A stretch of 64,000 nt of DNA from Hypnocyclicus thermotrophus (GCF_004365575.1 NZ_SOBG01000008.1:62001-126000); one strand, 5' to 3'; shown: positions 35,186 to 44,708, counted from the stretch's first letter. Notes: a model not told the origin generated them from the letters alone. A program made the numbers and translations.

Positions 35186-36994
35186 TTATAGTAATTTTGG
35201 ATTAATAACTGGAACTAACTCTCCATTTCCTAATATAGTTACTCCTGAATATTTTCTTAATTTATCATAAGTTACATTTATATCCCTAATAATATATTCT
35301 CTCTCATCTAATATGTCCTTTATAAAATATCCTTTTTTTTGATCTCCATTTTTAAGTATCATTATTACTCTATTTACTATATCTTTATTCGAGTCAATAT
35401 ATCCTACTTCATACTCTTCGCCTTTATATTTTATTTTATCCTCTATTAATTCTACGTTATTTACATCTATTATTTTTTCTACACTTGATAATGGTATTAT
35501 ATATTTTTCGTCTGTTTTTACTAAAAATCCTTCTATTATAGATATTGTATTTGGTACTTTTAATATAAACCTTGTGTATTTATCTGTTTCTGTTTCTATT
35601 CTTATTTCTCCACCTAATTCTTCAATAGTTGATTTTACTACATCCATCCCTATTCCTCGTCCTGATATCTCTGTAACATAGTCAGATGTTGAAAAGCCAG
35701 GTAAAAATATAAGTTGTAAAATTTCTTCTTTTTCCATTGTTTTATTTATATCTACAATTCCTTTTTCTAAAGCTTTTCTATATATTTCATTACTATCAAG
35801 TCCTACTCCATCATCTTCTATCTCTATTACAATAAAATCATTTTCTTGATATGCTTCTACTCTTATGTGACCTGTTTCTATTTTCCCTTTTCTTCTTCTT
35901 TCACCTCTGCTCTCTATTCCATGATCTAACGAATTTTTTATCATATGCTTTAATGAAGGAGCTATTTTTTCTAATATAGTTTTGTCTATTTTTGTTGTTT
36001 CTCCTAATATTTCGAGTTGAACATCTTTATCTAATTCTATACATATGTCCTTTACTATTTTATTTAATTGATAAAACAAAACATTTGCTTGAATTAATCT
36101 AATTTGAAAAATATCTTCTTGTAATTCTTTTGTAATGTTTTTTATTTTACTCAATAAATCTATATATTGTTCTCTATATTCTTCATTAACTTTCTCTTCA
36201 AACATATATAATCCTGATTGCTTTATAGAAAGTTCTGTTATTGAATTAAGTAAACTATCCAATATATTTGTTTCTATTCTTACAAATTGTATATTTTTCA
36301 ATTCTTCAATATTACTACTTAATTTTTTCTCTTTATTTTTTTTCTTTATTTCTCCTTTTTGTACACTATATTCCCCTTCACCAGATAATAAAACTTCTAA
36401 CATTCCTTTTATTTCATCTAAATTTTCCAATAAAACTACTACTTTATAATTTCCTTCTTTTTCTTTATCTATCGATATTAATTTCCCATAAAAATCAAAT
36501 AATTGTTCTATCTCTTTTATTTTCAAACTTCTTTCTTCATAAAACTTTAAATGGAAAGTATATACCTCTTTTCCTAATTCTTTTTTTGTATCAATTTTCT
36601 GAGTTACTAAATTTATTTCCTCTTCTTTTTTATTCCTTTTGCAACTTTTTTTATTTTGATTTTTTGAAAATTCTGTCGAAAGAGCTTTTTCAAAACCTTC
36701 ATTTTCAGCTACTTTTATAAATTCTCTTACTTCATCCAACTTATCTAATACTTCTCTTACTATTTTTTCTTTTTCTTTTCCTTCTTTCCACCTATCCTCT
36801 ATTTCATGAAAAAATTTTGAGTACTCATCAATATCAAAAGTAGCAAAGTCTCCTTTTAATGTATGAAAATGTCTTCTAATTTGAACATCTGTTTCCTCAT
36901 CAATATCAGAATTATATTCATATAATATTTTTTCCAAATCTTCTACTATATCATAAACTTCCTCAAAAAATATCTTTATATATGAATTATCCAT
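35186..36994 (-). CDS. cheA: Chemotaxis histidine kinase CheA
   Basis: 602 residues. The HPt domain has the phospho-His motif RRHFHTLKGDFATF with H44. A P2-like segment (about 140-215), the dimerisation helices, the HATPase domain (HMIKNSLDHGIESRGER, DDGVGL, SGRGIGMDVV) and a C-terminal CheW-like domain (about 470-602) follow in order. It phosphorylates CheY/CheB, but neither gene is in the window. AAGGAGGAG precedes the ATG. No clear sigma-28 promoter was found upstream. Confidence 0.96.
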   Translation of the reverse strand: MDNSYIKIFFEEVYDIVEDLEKILYEYNSDIDEETDVQIRRHFHTLKGDFATFDIDEYSKFFHEIEDRWKEGKEKEKIVREVLDKLDEVREFIKVAENEGFEKALSTEFSKNQNKKSCKRNKKEEEINLVTQKIDTKKELGKEVYTFHLKFYEERSLKIKEIEQLFDFYGKLISIDKEKEGNYKVVVLLENLDEIKGMLEVLLSGEGEYSVQKGEIKKKNKEKKLSSNIEELKNIQFVRIETNILDSLLNSITELSIKQSGLYMFEEKVNEEYREQYIDLLSKIKNITKELQEDIFQIRLIQANVLFYQLNKIVKDICIELDKDVQLEILGETTKIDKTILEKIAPSLKHMIKNSLDHGIESRGERRRKGKIETGHIRVEAYQENDFIVIEIEDDGVGLDSNEIYRKALEKGIVDINKTMEKEEILQLIFLPGFSTSDYVTEISGRGIGMDVVKSTIEELGGEIRIETETDKYTRFILKVPNTISIIEGFLVKTDEKYIIPLSSVEKIIDVNNVELIEDKIKYKGEEYEVGYIDSNKDIVNRVIMILKNGDQKKGYFIKDILDEREYIIRDINVTYDKLRKYSGVTILGNGELVPVINPKLL

Positions 36995-37119
36995 AACTCC
37001 TCCTTTAGAGAATTATTTATCAGCTTATTATGAAATTTCTCCTATATTCTTTATACAAAAAAAAATCAAAATTCTTTTTATTTTTTTTATTTTTTTATTC
37101 TTTACAAACTTCAATTAAA

Positions 37120-37148
37120 TTGATAATATATATATTCTATGATATAAT
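37120..37148 (+). promoter_or_regulatory. Promoter of tdk-bioD
   Basis: TTGATA, 17-nt spacer, TATAAT; about 20 nt before the TTG start. Confidence 0.75.
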
Positions 37149-37169
37149 AAAAAATAGAGGTGATGAAAA

Positions 37170-38402
37170 TTGCATTTGTTTTTAACTGAAGGAATGGGTT
37201 GGTTAGAAGTTATAACTGGTAGTATGTTTTCTGGAAAAAGCGAAGAGTTAATAAGAAGATTAAGACGTGCAAAATATGCTAATCAAAAAGTTATTGCTTT
37301 TAAGCATTCAAGTGATAAAAGATATGATAATACAAAAGTAGCTTCTCATTCGAAAAATTTTATAGAAGCTATTCCTGCAAGTAATGCAAAAGAGATAGAA
37401 GAATTAGTATTTGAAAAATACTATGATGCTGAAGTTATAGGAATTGATGAAGTTCAATTTTTTGGTCTTGATATAGTACCCGTTGTAGAAAGATTTGCAA
37501 ATATAGGAAAAAGAGTTATTGTAGCCGGTCTTGACCAAGATTTTAGAGGTGAACCATTTCATCCTATGCCAGAATTATTAGCTAGAGCAGAACATACAGA
37601 TAAGTTAAATGCTATATGTATGGTATGTGGAAGTCCTGCTTCTCGTACTCAAAGACTTGTTAATGGAGAACCTGCTTATTATGATGACCCTATTATCCAA
37701 GTTGGTGCTTCTGAATCATACGAAGCTAGATGTAGAAAATGTCATATAGTAAAATATAGAGAAAAAAAAGAAGGAAAACTATATTTTATAGTTGGTACAA
37801 GCACTGAAATAGGAAAAACATATTCTACTATCAATTTAATAAAAGATGATTTAAAAAACAATAAAAATATTATTGCATTAAAGCCAATAGAAACTGGATT
37901 TAAAACATTTAATTCAATAGATGATTCTGATAGTGGAAAATATGCTAAATTATTAAATAAAGAACTTTCTGAAATTAATGAATATTTTTTCAATAAACCA
38001 TTATCTCCACATTTAGCTTCTATTGCTGATAATACAATTATTAATCTAAATAACATTAAAACTAAAATTAATAATGCTCTTAATAAATATGATACAGTTT
38101 ATATCGAGGGAGCTGGTGGTTTATTAGTTCCTTTAAAAGATAAATTTACTTTTTTAGATCTTATTATTGCTTATAGACAAAAAGCTGAAGTTATTTTAAT
38201 CTCTGCAAATACATTAGGAACAATTAATCATACATTACTTACTGTTGATGTCCTCAAAAGAAATGATATAAAAATAAAAGGTATTATTTTTAATAATATT
38301 GATAATATAAAAGATGAAAAATTTTTAAATGATAATATAGAAACTATAAAATCATTTACAAATATTGAAATTTTAAAAACTATAGATTATAAGGAAATTT
38401 GA
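37170..38402 (+). CDS. tdk: Thymidine kinase - dethiobiotin synthetase fusion
   Basis: 410 residues in one frame. Residues 1-195 are a complete type II thymidine kinase: P-loop GSMFSGKS (17-24), IDEVQFF with catalytic Glu94, and zinc Cys C150, C153, C188 and C191. Residues about 203-410 are a complete BioD: P-loop GTSTEIGKT (209-217), KPIETG (238-243) and [10 protein letters not shown] (313-322). The junction ([15 protein letters not shown]) has no stop and no in-frame ATG/GTG/TTG usable as a separate start, so the halves are made as one chain. A TTG start at 37170 with AGAGGTG 7 nt upstream fits the kinase family N-terminus. No other biotin gene is nearby. Confidence 0.92.
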   Translation: MHLFLTEGMGWLEVITGSMFSGKSEELIRRLRRAKYANQKVIAFKHSSDKRYDNTKVASHSKNFIEAIPASNAKEIEELVFEKYYDAEVIGIDEVQFFGLDIVPVVERFANIGKRVIVAGLDQDFRGEPFHPMPELLARAEHTDKLNAICMVCGSPASRTQRLVNGEPAYYDDPIIQVGASESYEARCRKCHIVKYREKKEGKLYFIVGTSTEIGKTYSTINLIKDDLKNNKNIIALKPIETGFKTFNSIDDSDSGKYAKLLNKELSEINEYFFNKPLSPHLASIADNTIINLNNIKTKINNALNKYDTVYIEGAGGLLVPLKDKFTFLDLIIAYRQKAEVILISANTLGTINHTLLTVDVLKRNDIKIKGIIFNNIDNIKDEKFLNDNIETIKSFTNIEILKTIDYKEI

Positions 38403-38403
38403 A

Positions 38404-39243
38404 ATGATAAATATTAGAAAATTAGAAAAATCTGATAAATTCGGCTATTTTTTTTGGATAAAATACAATGGTAAATTTTTTGATGCTTTTGATAAAATAA
38501 AAAATAAAAAAACTATAAAAGAAGAATTTGAAATTTCTCTAAAAAAACTTGGAATATCTTGGGCTAAAGGTATACAGCAAGGTGGTAGAACAGATAGCGG
38601 TGTTAGTGCTAATAAAAATTTGCTCTATATTTCTACTTATTTTAATGGTGATTTAGAAAAATTAAAAAACGATTTTAATTATTTAAATAAACATTTAAAA
38701 ATTATTAAAATCGAAAAAACTATACCAAATCTTGTTATTCCTGATATTATTCAAATGCGTGAATATATTTATACCTATCCAAAAGAAAAAATAGATATTT
38801 CGGAATATGAAATTATTGAAAAATGTAAAAGTCTTTCTGGAGAATATGATTTATCAGAATTTACAGATTTCAAAGGGAAAAAACTTAAAAATCCCATTAG
38901 AAAAGTTAATATTATTTATGAAAATAATTCTCTTGTTTTTAAAGGAAATTCATTTTTACCAAAACAAATTAGAATTATGAGTAGTTATATTTTTACTAAT
39001 ACAAAAAAAATCTTCCCTGCAAAATATCTTACATTAAATAATATTATATTAAAAAAAGAATATCAAAATTTAATTATAAAAGAGATAAAAGAGCTCTCTA
39101 TAAATGATGTAACTAAAATTGAAAAGTTAAATGATATTTATATATTATATACTAATGATAAAAGTGCTTTAATTGGTAAACGTGGAAAAAATATAAAAAA
39201 ATTAAGAAAAAAATTAGGAAATGTCATTATAAAAGGGAATTAA
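38404..39243 (+). CDS. Divergent TruA-like pseudouridine synthase with C-terminal KH domain
   Basis: 279 residues. The catalytic motif GGRTDSGVSA (Asp64) matches TruA GRTDxGVHA with His replaced by Ser. MREYIYTYP and FLPKQIRIMSSYIF match the later tyrosine and RNA-contact regions, though K-Q-I-R replaces the usual RHQVR. The last 45 residues form a KH-like motif (ALIGKRGKNIKKLRKKLGN, with the GxxG loop GKRG) not part of TruA. It starts 1 nt after tdk-bioD. The tRNA site may be other than 38-40. Prediction of synthase activity is moderate because the motif is intact but the rest is divergent. Confidence 0.75.
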   Translation: MINIRKLEKSDKFGYFFWIKYNGKFFDAFDKIKNKKTIKEEFEISLKKLGISWAKGIQQGGRTDSGVSANKNLLYISTYFNGDLEKLKNDFNYLNKHLKIIKIEKTIPNLVIPDIIQMREYIYTYPKEKIDISEYEIIEKCKSLSGEYDLSEFTDFKGKKLKNPIRKVNIIYENNSLVFKGNSFLPKQIRIMSSYIFTNTKKIFPAKYLTLNNIILKKEYQNLIIKEIKELSINDVTKIEKLNDIYILYTNDKSALIGKRGKNIKKLRKKLGNVIIKGN

Positions 39244-39259
39244 GTTTGTGGGAGGATAA

Positions 39260-39688
39260 ATGCTTTACAAATTAAAACAGGTATTAAATATCATATACCC
39301 TAAAATTAGAGAAAAAGATTACCAACTTGTTATAAAATATTTAGAACCGCTTGAATTAAATATTTTCAACGAAATGTCAACTTATGATAAAAAACACTCA
39401 ATAAACATTTTAAAAGATTGTTTGAAAAACGAGAAACTAAAAGATGATATTTTATATTTAAAGCTTGCTCTTCTTCATGATTGTGGAAAAGATAAAAAAA
39501 CTAAATTTTATCAAAGAGTTTTTCATTCAATTACAAAAAAGGGAGTTTTACAATTTCATACAAAACGTGGTTTTGAAAAAATAAAAGATATAAATTATAA
39601 ATTAGCTTTACTTATATTAAAACACCATAATAAAAATATACAAAATGAAAAACTAAAAATATTTAGAAAAATAGATGATAGAAATTAG
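39260..39688 (+). CDS. Small HD-domain phosphohydrolase
   Basis: 142 residues with the HD metal set: H46 (KKHSINIL), H73-D74 (LLHDCGK) and a late Asp near D140, with two further His in HTKRG and KHHNK. The substrate is unknown; similar short HD proteins act on nucleotides. It is 16 nt after the TruA-like gene and 11 nt before the radical-SAM gene, so it is part of the same operon. Confidence 0.8.
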   Translation: MLYKLKQVLNIIYPKIREKDYQLVIKYLEPLELNIFNEMSTYDKKHSINILKDCLKNEKLKDDILYLKLALLHDCGKDKKTKFYQRVFHSITKKGVLQFHTKRGFEKIKDINYKLALLILKHHNKNIQNEKLKIFRKIDDRN

Positions 39689-39699
39689 AAAGGAAAACA

Positions 39700-41463
39700 A
39701 TGGTAAATATTGAGAAATACCTTTTAAAAGTAGAAAAACCAGCTCAATATCTTGGTAATGAATTAAATACAGTTCACAAAACTGATTTTATTAGTAATAT
39801 GTGTTTAATATTTCCTGATACTTATGAAATTGGTATGTCAAATTTAGGTATAAAGATACTATACACTATAGCAAATAAAGTAGATGGTTTTTCTTTAGAA
39901 AGAGCCTTTTCGCCTATGGAAGATATGGAAAATATACTTAGAGAAAATCATATTCCTATGTTTTCTTTAGAAAGTAAAACACCATTAAATGAATTTGATT
40001 TATTAGGTTTTTCTTTAGGCTATGAACTTTGTTATACAAATATACTAAACATATTAGAACTTGCTAACATTCCTCATAATAGAGAAGAAAGAGGTGAGGA
40101 GCATCCACTTATTATGGCAGGTGGAAGTTGTGTAGTAAATCCTATCCCTTTAGAAAAATTTATGGATTTTTTTATTATTGGTGATGGAGAAAATGCCATA
40201 AAAGAAGTAGCTGAATTATTTGTAAAAAATAAAAATTTATCAAAACAAGAAAAATTAAATTTATTAAAAGATATAGAGGGAGTTTATGTACCTTCTTTAC
40301 ATGATAAAACTAAAAAAATAAAAAAAGCAATTGTTAAAGATTTAAATAGCGTAGAATATCAAGGTGAACAAATAGTATCATATATTAATATTGTTCATGA
40401 CAGATCTATTATAGAAATACAAAGAGGTTGTAGTAGAGGTTGTAGATTTTGCCAAGCAGGTATTATTTATAGGCCTATTAGAGAAAAAAGTTTATCTACA
40501 AATTTAAAACAAATTAAAAACTCTATAATGACTACTGGATATAATGAAATTTCATTATCATCTCTTAGCAGTTCTGATTATAGTAAAATAGATATTCTTC
40601 TTCAAAATATTCAAAAAAAATATTCAAAAGATAATATTAGTGTATCATTACCATCTCTTCGAATGAATCCTCACTCTGTAAAAGTAGCAGAAGAGATTCA
40701 AACAGGGAAAAAAACTGGCTTTACTTTTGCTCCCGAAGCTGGATCACAGCGAATGAGAGATATTATTAATAAAGGAGTTACAGAAAAAGAAATAATTGAA
40801 ACAGCCATTGCTGCTACAAAAGCTGGTTGGAATAGCTTTAAATTTTATTTTATGATTGGACTTCCTTTTGAAACATATGATGACATTGAAGCTATCAAAA
40901 CTCTTATCCAAAAAGTTTTATGGGAATGTAGAAAAATAAAAAAAGGAATAAACATAACTGTAAGTGTTTCTAATTTTGTACCAAAACCTCATACTCCTTT
41001 TCAATGGACCGAACAAATGAATTTAACTGAAATGGAAGAAAAACATAAATTTTTAAAAGAACTTTTTTCTAGAGTAAAAGGTGCTACACTAAAGCTTCAT
41101 TATAGAGAAACATCTCTTCTTGAAGGAGTTATTTCTAGAGGTGATGAAAAAATAGGTGACCTTATTGAATTAGCCTTTAAAAAAGGTGCAAAATTTGATA
41201 GCTGGAAAAATAAATTTGATTTTGAATATTGGTTAGAATCAATGAAAGAATTAAATATTGATTATAATGATTATCTTAGACAGAGAGATGAAAACGAGAC
41301 TTTACCATGGGATTTTGTAGATATCGGTGTTTCAAAAAAATTTTTATTAAATGAATGGGAAAAATCAAAACAGGAAATTCTTACTATTGATTGTAGAGAA
41401 AACTGCGCTGCTTGTGGTATCAAAAAATATGTCCCAGAATGTGGAAATATTTTATCAGATTAA
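39700..41463 (+). CDS. TIGR03960-type radical SAM protein (B12-binding-domain family)
   Basis: 587 residues. An N-terminal cobalamin-binding-like Rossmann region (about 25-190, ending in the GDGENAIKEVAELF segment) precedes the radical-SAM core. The cluster motif is RGCSRGCRFCQAG near 246-253, and a later FMIGLPFETYDDIEAI is typical. The C-terminus ends with ENCAACGIKKYVPEC, a Cys set that may hold another cluster. The family is conserved in Firmicutes, Thermotogae and Fusobacteria, usually near ribosome or RNA genes, and has no proven reaction. A terminator follows. Confidence 0.88.
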   Translation: MVNIEKYLLKVEKPAQYLGNELNTVHKTDFISNMCLIFPDTYEIGMSNLGIKILYTIANKVDGFSLERAFSPMEDMENILRENHIPMFSLESKTPLNEFDLLGFSLGYELCYTNILNILELANIPHNREERGEEHPLIMAGGSCVVNPIPLEKFMDFFIIGDGENAIKEVAELFVKNKNLSKQEKLNLLKDIEGVYVPSLHDKTKKIKKAIVKDLNSVEYQGEQIVSYINIVHDRSIIEIQRGCSRGCRFCQAGIIYRPIREKSLSTNLKQIKNSIMTTGYNEISLSSLSSSDYSKIDILLQNIQKKYSKDNISVSLPSLRMNPHSVKVAEEIQTGKKTGFTFAPEAGSQRMRDIINKGVTEKEIIETAIAATKAGWNSFKFYFMIGLPFETYDDIEAIKTLIQKVLWECRKIKKGINITVSVSNFVPKPHTPFQWTEQMNLTEMEEKHKFLKELFSRVKGATLKLHYRETSLLEGVISRGDEKIGDLIELAFKKGAKFDSWKNKFDFEYWLESMKELNIDYNDYLRQRDENETLPWDFVDIGVSKKFLLNEWEKSKQEILTIDCRENCAACGIKKYVPECGNILSD

Positions 41464-41468
41464 TATAT

Positions 41469-41497
41469 AAAAGGGATACTTAAAAATCCCTTTTTTT
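41469..41497 (+). terminator. Intrinsic terminator after the radical-SAM gene
   Basis: AAAAGGGAT, 8-nt loop, ATCCCTTTT and a T-run. Confidence 0.85.
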
Positions 41498-41499
41498 AT

Positions 41500-41528
41500 T
41501 TGATATATTTCTATTATTTTGATATAAT
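41500..41528 (+). promoter_or_regulatory. Promoter of the PHP-protein gene
   Basis: TTGATA, 17-nt spacer, TATAAT, starting in the T-tail of the terminator. The 5' leader would be about 60 nt. Confidence 0.65.
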
Positions 41529-41595
41529 TTTTTAATCTTAAACTAATAACTTAAAATTAAAAAATTTTTAAATATAAAAAAAATGAGGTATAATT

Positions 41596-42414
41596 ATGAT
41601 AGATTTACATATACACACTACTGCTTCTGATGGAACTTTATCTCCGATAGAATTGGTCAAATATGCTAAACAAAAAAATTTATCTGTTATCGCTATAACT
41701 GACCATGATTCAATATCTGCTTTAGAAGAAGCTATTTTAGAAGGAAAGAAAAAAAATATTACTGTTATACCTGGAATTGAATTTTCTACTGAATATAATT
41801 ACAAAGAAGTTCATATTTTAGGATATTTTATAGATTATACAAATGAAGAATTAATAAAAACTATAAATTCTTTAAAAAATGAAAGAATCAATAGAACTTA
41901 TAAAATTATAGAAAAATTAAATATTAATAATATAAATATATCTATGGAAGATATAGAAAAAGAAGCTAAAGGCGATGTTATTAGCAGAATGCATATATCT
42001 AATGTTCTTTTGAAAAAAAATTATGTATCTACAAAAGCAGAAGCTTTTGAAAAATATTTAGGCATTGGAAAATCAGCTTATATTAAAAGAAAATTAACAC
42101 CTTTAAAAGCTATAGAAATTATTAAAAACTCTGGTGGTTTAGCAGTTTTAGCTCATCCAAAACTAATACATTTAGAAAATGAGAAAGAATTTATTTCTTT
42201 GTTAGCTCAAAATAAACTGGATGGAATAGAAAGTTACTATCCTGGATTTTCTTCTAGTGATGTTGATAGATATATTAATTTTTGTAATATTTATAATTTG
42301 ATACCAACTGGTGGCTCTGATTTTCATGGTCATAATCGCTTGACTTCTGATCTAAATATGCTTAAATTACCACAAAAAATTTATTTGAATTTACTAAATA
42401 GATTAAATGTTTAG
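41596..42414 (+). CDS. PHP-domain phosphoesterase (RNase AM/YciV-like)
   Basis: 272 residues. PHP motifs in order: IDLHIHTTASDGTLSP, VIAITDHDSI, IPGIEFSTEYNYKEVHILGYF (in part GIEFSTEY), LAVLAHPKLI and GGSDFHG, giving the trinuclear metal site. Relatives hydrolyse 3',5'-nucleoside bisphosphates or trim 5' ends of rRNA. GAGGT lies before the ATG. The GGDEF gene follows 23 nt later. Confidence 0.87.
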   Translation: MIDLHIHTTASDGTLSPIELVKYAKQKNLSVIAITDHDSISALEEAILEGKKKNITVIPGIEFSTEYNYKEVHILGYFIDYTNEELIKTINSLKNERINRTYKIIEKLNINNINISMEDIEKEAKGDVISRMHISNVLLKKNYVSTKAEAFEKYLGIGKSAYIKRKLTPLKAIEIIKNSGGLAVLAHPKLIHLENEKEFISLLAQNKLDGIESYYPGFSSSDVDRYINFCNIYNLIPTGGSDFHGHNRLTSDLNMLKLPQKIYLNLLNRLNV

Positions 42415-42437
42415 TAACTATTTTTCGGGAGGAAAAA

Positions 42438-43898
42438 ATGCACATAAGTAATATGAACACATTAAATAAAGCTATTTTAATTAATTTTATTACTATACTC
42501 ACTTTAATACTCTTAGATATAATTTTTTTTACAATTAATAATCAATATTTTCCTTTAATTTCTTTGACTCTATTATTTGGAATATATTCTTATATTTATT
42601 TTTCAAATAATATACTTATTAAAACTAAAAAATATAGCCTTTCTTTGGCTTTTCCGATTATTTTATTATTAACTATACCATTTATAAATATAAGAAATTT
42701 ATTAATACAAAATATTATATTTCTAATGTTAATTATTAATAGTCTCTATTTAAATAGAAAAGTCTTAAGAACAAATTTTTTATCTATTTTTGTTTCTATT
42801 TTTATCTTATTTTTAATTGATAAAAACCATTTAATAATAACTTTTTTTGATTTAAATAATTTTATAACTTTTTCTTTAAATTTCATATTGATTTTCTTAA
42901 CTTTAAGTACATTAATTAGATGGTACAATAAAAATATTGCTACTTTTAGAGATACTTTAGATGTATTAGAGCAATCGGAAGAAAAATATAAAAAAACTAT
43001 TCAAAATATTCAAGATGGATTAATTATATTAGGAAATAACCGTATTGAAGAGTGTAATGATATTTTTGCTAATATGGTTGGATGCTCTTTAGAAAATATA
43101 ATTGGTGAAAGACTTGAAACATTTATTGAAAAAGAACATTATGAAAAAATATCTAAATATTTTTTAGAACTTATTTTTGATGAAGTAGATACTATAAGTT
43201 TTGAAACTAATTTTATAAATAAGAAAAATAACGAGATTATTAGAATTATATTTAGTGCTGCTAAAGTAGAATTTTTTTCTTCCTATAAAATACTCGCAAC
43301 ATTAAAAGATATTACTATACAAAAAAATGTAGAAACTCTTTTAAAAAATAATGCAAAATTATTAGAAGAAAAAGTTAAGGAAAGAACTTTAGAATTAGAA
43401 GAAGCAAATAAAAAATTAAATGATCTTATTCAAATAGATGGGCTTACAAAATTATACAACTACAAATTCTTGACAACAAAAATAAAAGAAAAAATAGATA
43501 ATTCTTTAAAAACTAGCAAACCTTTATCTATTATTTTACTTGACCTAGATCATTTTAAACTTATTAATGATAATTTTGGACATCTTACTGGTGATGAAGT
43601 CTTAATTAAACTAGGAAAATTAATGAAAAATATCATCGGAAATAACGGTTATGTTGGAAGATATGGAGGTGAAGAATTTTTAATTCTTTTACCAGATTGT
43701 ATTTTGGAAAAAGCTGTTGAATATGGTGAATTAATCCGAAAAAAGGTAGAAAAATATAATTTTGAAGAATTTAATGTAACTATAAGTGGAGGAATAGCTA
43801 CATTTTCAAAAGAAGATAATAGTTATTCTTTAATTGATAAGGCAGATAAAAAATTATATGAAGCTAAGAAAAATGGACGAAATAAGATTATCCATTAA
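42438..43898 (+). CDS. Membrane-bound PAS-GGDEF diguanylate cyclase
   Basis: 486 residues: six or so transmembrane helices in the first 165 residues, then a short coiled coil and a PAS domain (about 185-300, FANMVGCSLENIIGE). A second coiled coil (LEEKVKERTLELEEANKKL in part) leads to a GGDEF domain with the active motif GRYGGEEFLILLPD and metal Asp in LDLDHFK. The inhibitory I-site (RxxD) is absent: the position reads NNGY. It makes c-di-GMP, presumably in response to a membrane signal. GGGAGG precedes the ATG. Confidence 0.92.
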   Translation: MHISNMNTLNKAILINFITILTLILLDIIFFTINNQYFPLISLTLLFGIYSYIYFSNNILIKTKKYSLSLAFPIILLLTIPFINIRNLLIQNIIFLMLIINSLYLNRKVLRTNFLSIFVSIFILFLIDKNHLIITFFDLNNFITFSLNFILIFLTLSTLIRWYNKNIATFRDTLDVLEQSEEKYKKTIQNIQDGLIILGNNRIEECNDIFANMVGCSLENIIGERLETFIEKEHYEKISKYFLELIFDEVDTISFETNFINKKNNEIIRIIFSAAKVEFFSSYKILATLKDITIQKNVETLLKNNAKLLEEKVKERTLELEEANKKLNDLIQIDGLTKLYNYKFLTTKIKEKIDNSLKTSKPLSIILLDLDHFKLINDNFGHLTGDEVLIKLGKLMKNIIGNNGYVGRYGGEEFLILLPDCILEKAVEYGELIRKKVEKYNFEEFNVTISGGIATFSKEDNSYSLIDKADKKLYEAKKNGRNKIIH

Positions 43899-43931
43899 TA
43901 TTGTAAATTTAAAATAAGAAAGGAAGATTTT

Positions 43932-44681
43932 ATGAAAAAAACATTGATTTTTATGACATTTTTATTAATAACAAGTTTCTCTTTTGCAAGTGGACTTTTT
44001 ATTAAATCTGGCCCTGCTTGGAAACCTATAAAAAAAGAAAATAATACACAAACTGAAACTTTTAATAGAAACTGGCATTTAGAACTTGATTTAATGGGAA
44101 AATTAAGTGAAACTTGGGATATTGGTGCTGGTATAGAATTTAATAAAAGATATGAAAATGAAAATGGTAAAGAAGACCTTGGATACCTCCCTATTTATAT
44201 ATCAACACGATATAAATTAAGACAAGTAAATACCGCATCTTTTCCTTATCTAATAGGCCGAATTGGTTTATCTTTTCCAATAAAATATACAGATAATATT
44301 GAAACTGTAAGTGGTGGTGGATATGTAGCACTTGGAATAGGTTTAGAGCTTGACCACATGATTATTGAGCTTGTGTCTTCAGCTGCATCTATACAGCAAA
44401 GCGAGCTTTTAACATCAAATAAAACTATAAAGTTTGAAAAAGTTTCATTAATGTTTGGATATAGATTTGGAGAAAATTATTATACTCCTAGAGCTCTTTA
44501 TAAAGCTCCTGTGCAAAAACAACCTATAATAAATACAAAAAATACTCCTATTAACGAAACTCCAGAATATAGTAAAGATGTCAAAGAAAGACTTGATAAT
44601 TTAAAACAACTTCGTATTGACGGGTATATTACAGAAGAAGAATATTATGAAAAAAGAAAAGAAATATTAAGTGATATTTAA
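43932..44681 (+). CDS. Secreted beta-barrel-like protein with C-terminal SHOCT motif
   Basis: 249 residues. A cleavable signal peptide (MKKTLIFMTFLLITSFSFA) precedes a domain of alternating beta-strands (about 25-195) resembling small outer-membrane barrels, ending in a YRFGENYY pattern. The C-terminal 35 residues (VKERLDNLKQLRIDGYITEE then EYYEKRKEIL) match a SHOCT motif, usually found in oligomerising cytoplasmic or envelope proteins. Barrel plus SHOCT is unusual. It lies 33 nt after the GGDEF gene, and a terminator follows. Confidence 0.75.
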   Translation: MKKTLIFMTFLLITSFSFASGLFIKSGPAWKPIKKENNTQTETFNRNWHLELDLMGKLSETWDIGAGIEFNKRYENENGKEDLGYLPIYISTRYKLRQVNTASFPYLIGRIGLSFPIKYTDNIETVSGGGYVALGIGLELDHMIIELVSSAASIQQSELLTSNKTIKFEKVSLMFGYRFGENYYTPRALYKAPVQKQPIINTKNTPINETPEYSKDVKERLDNLKQLRIDGYITEEEYYEKRKEILSDI

Positions 44682-44708
44682 GAGCTTGATTTACAAGCTC
44701 TTTTTTTA
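44681..44708 (+). terminator. Intrinsic terminator after the barrel/SHOCT gene
   Basis: AGAGCTTG, 5-nt loop, CAAGCTCT then T-run; begins at the stop codon. Confidence 0.85.

Noticed and set aside
36135-36720. Two overlapping plus-strand frames of 104 and 150 codons
   Set aside because: Both lie opposite cheA and are Leu/Phe/Ser-rich artefacts without start signals.
36995-37119. Sigma-28 promoter for cheA
   Set aside because: A TAAA lies upstream of TTCATAAT-like bases but only four of eight -10 positions match and spacing is off.
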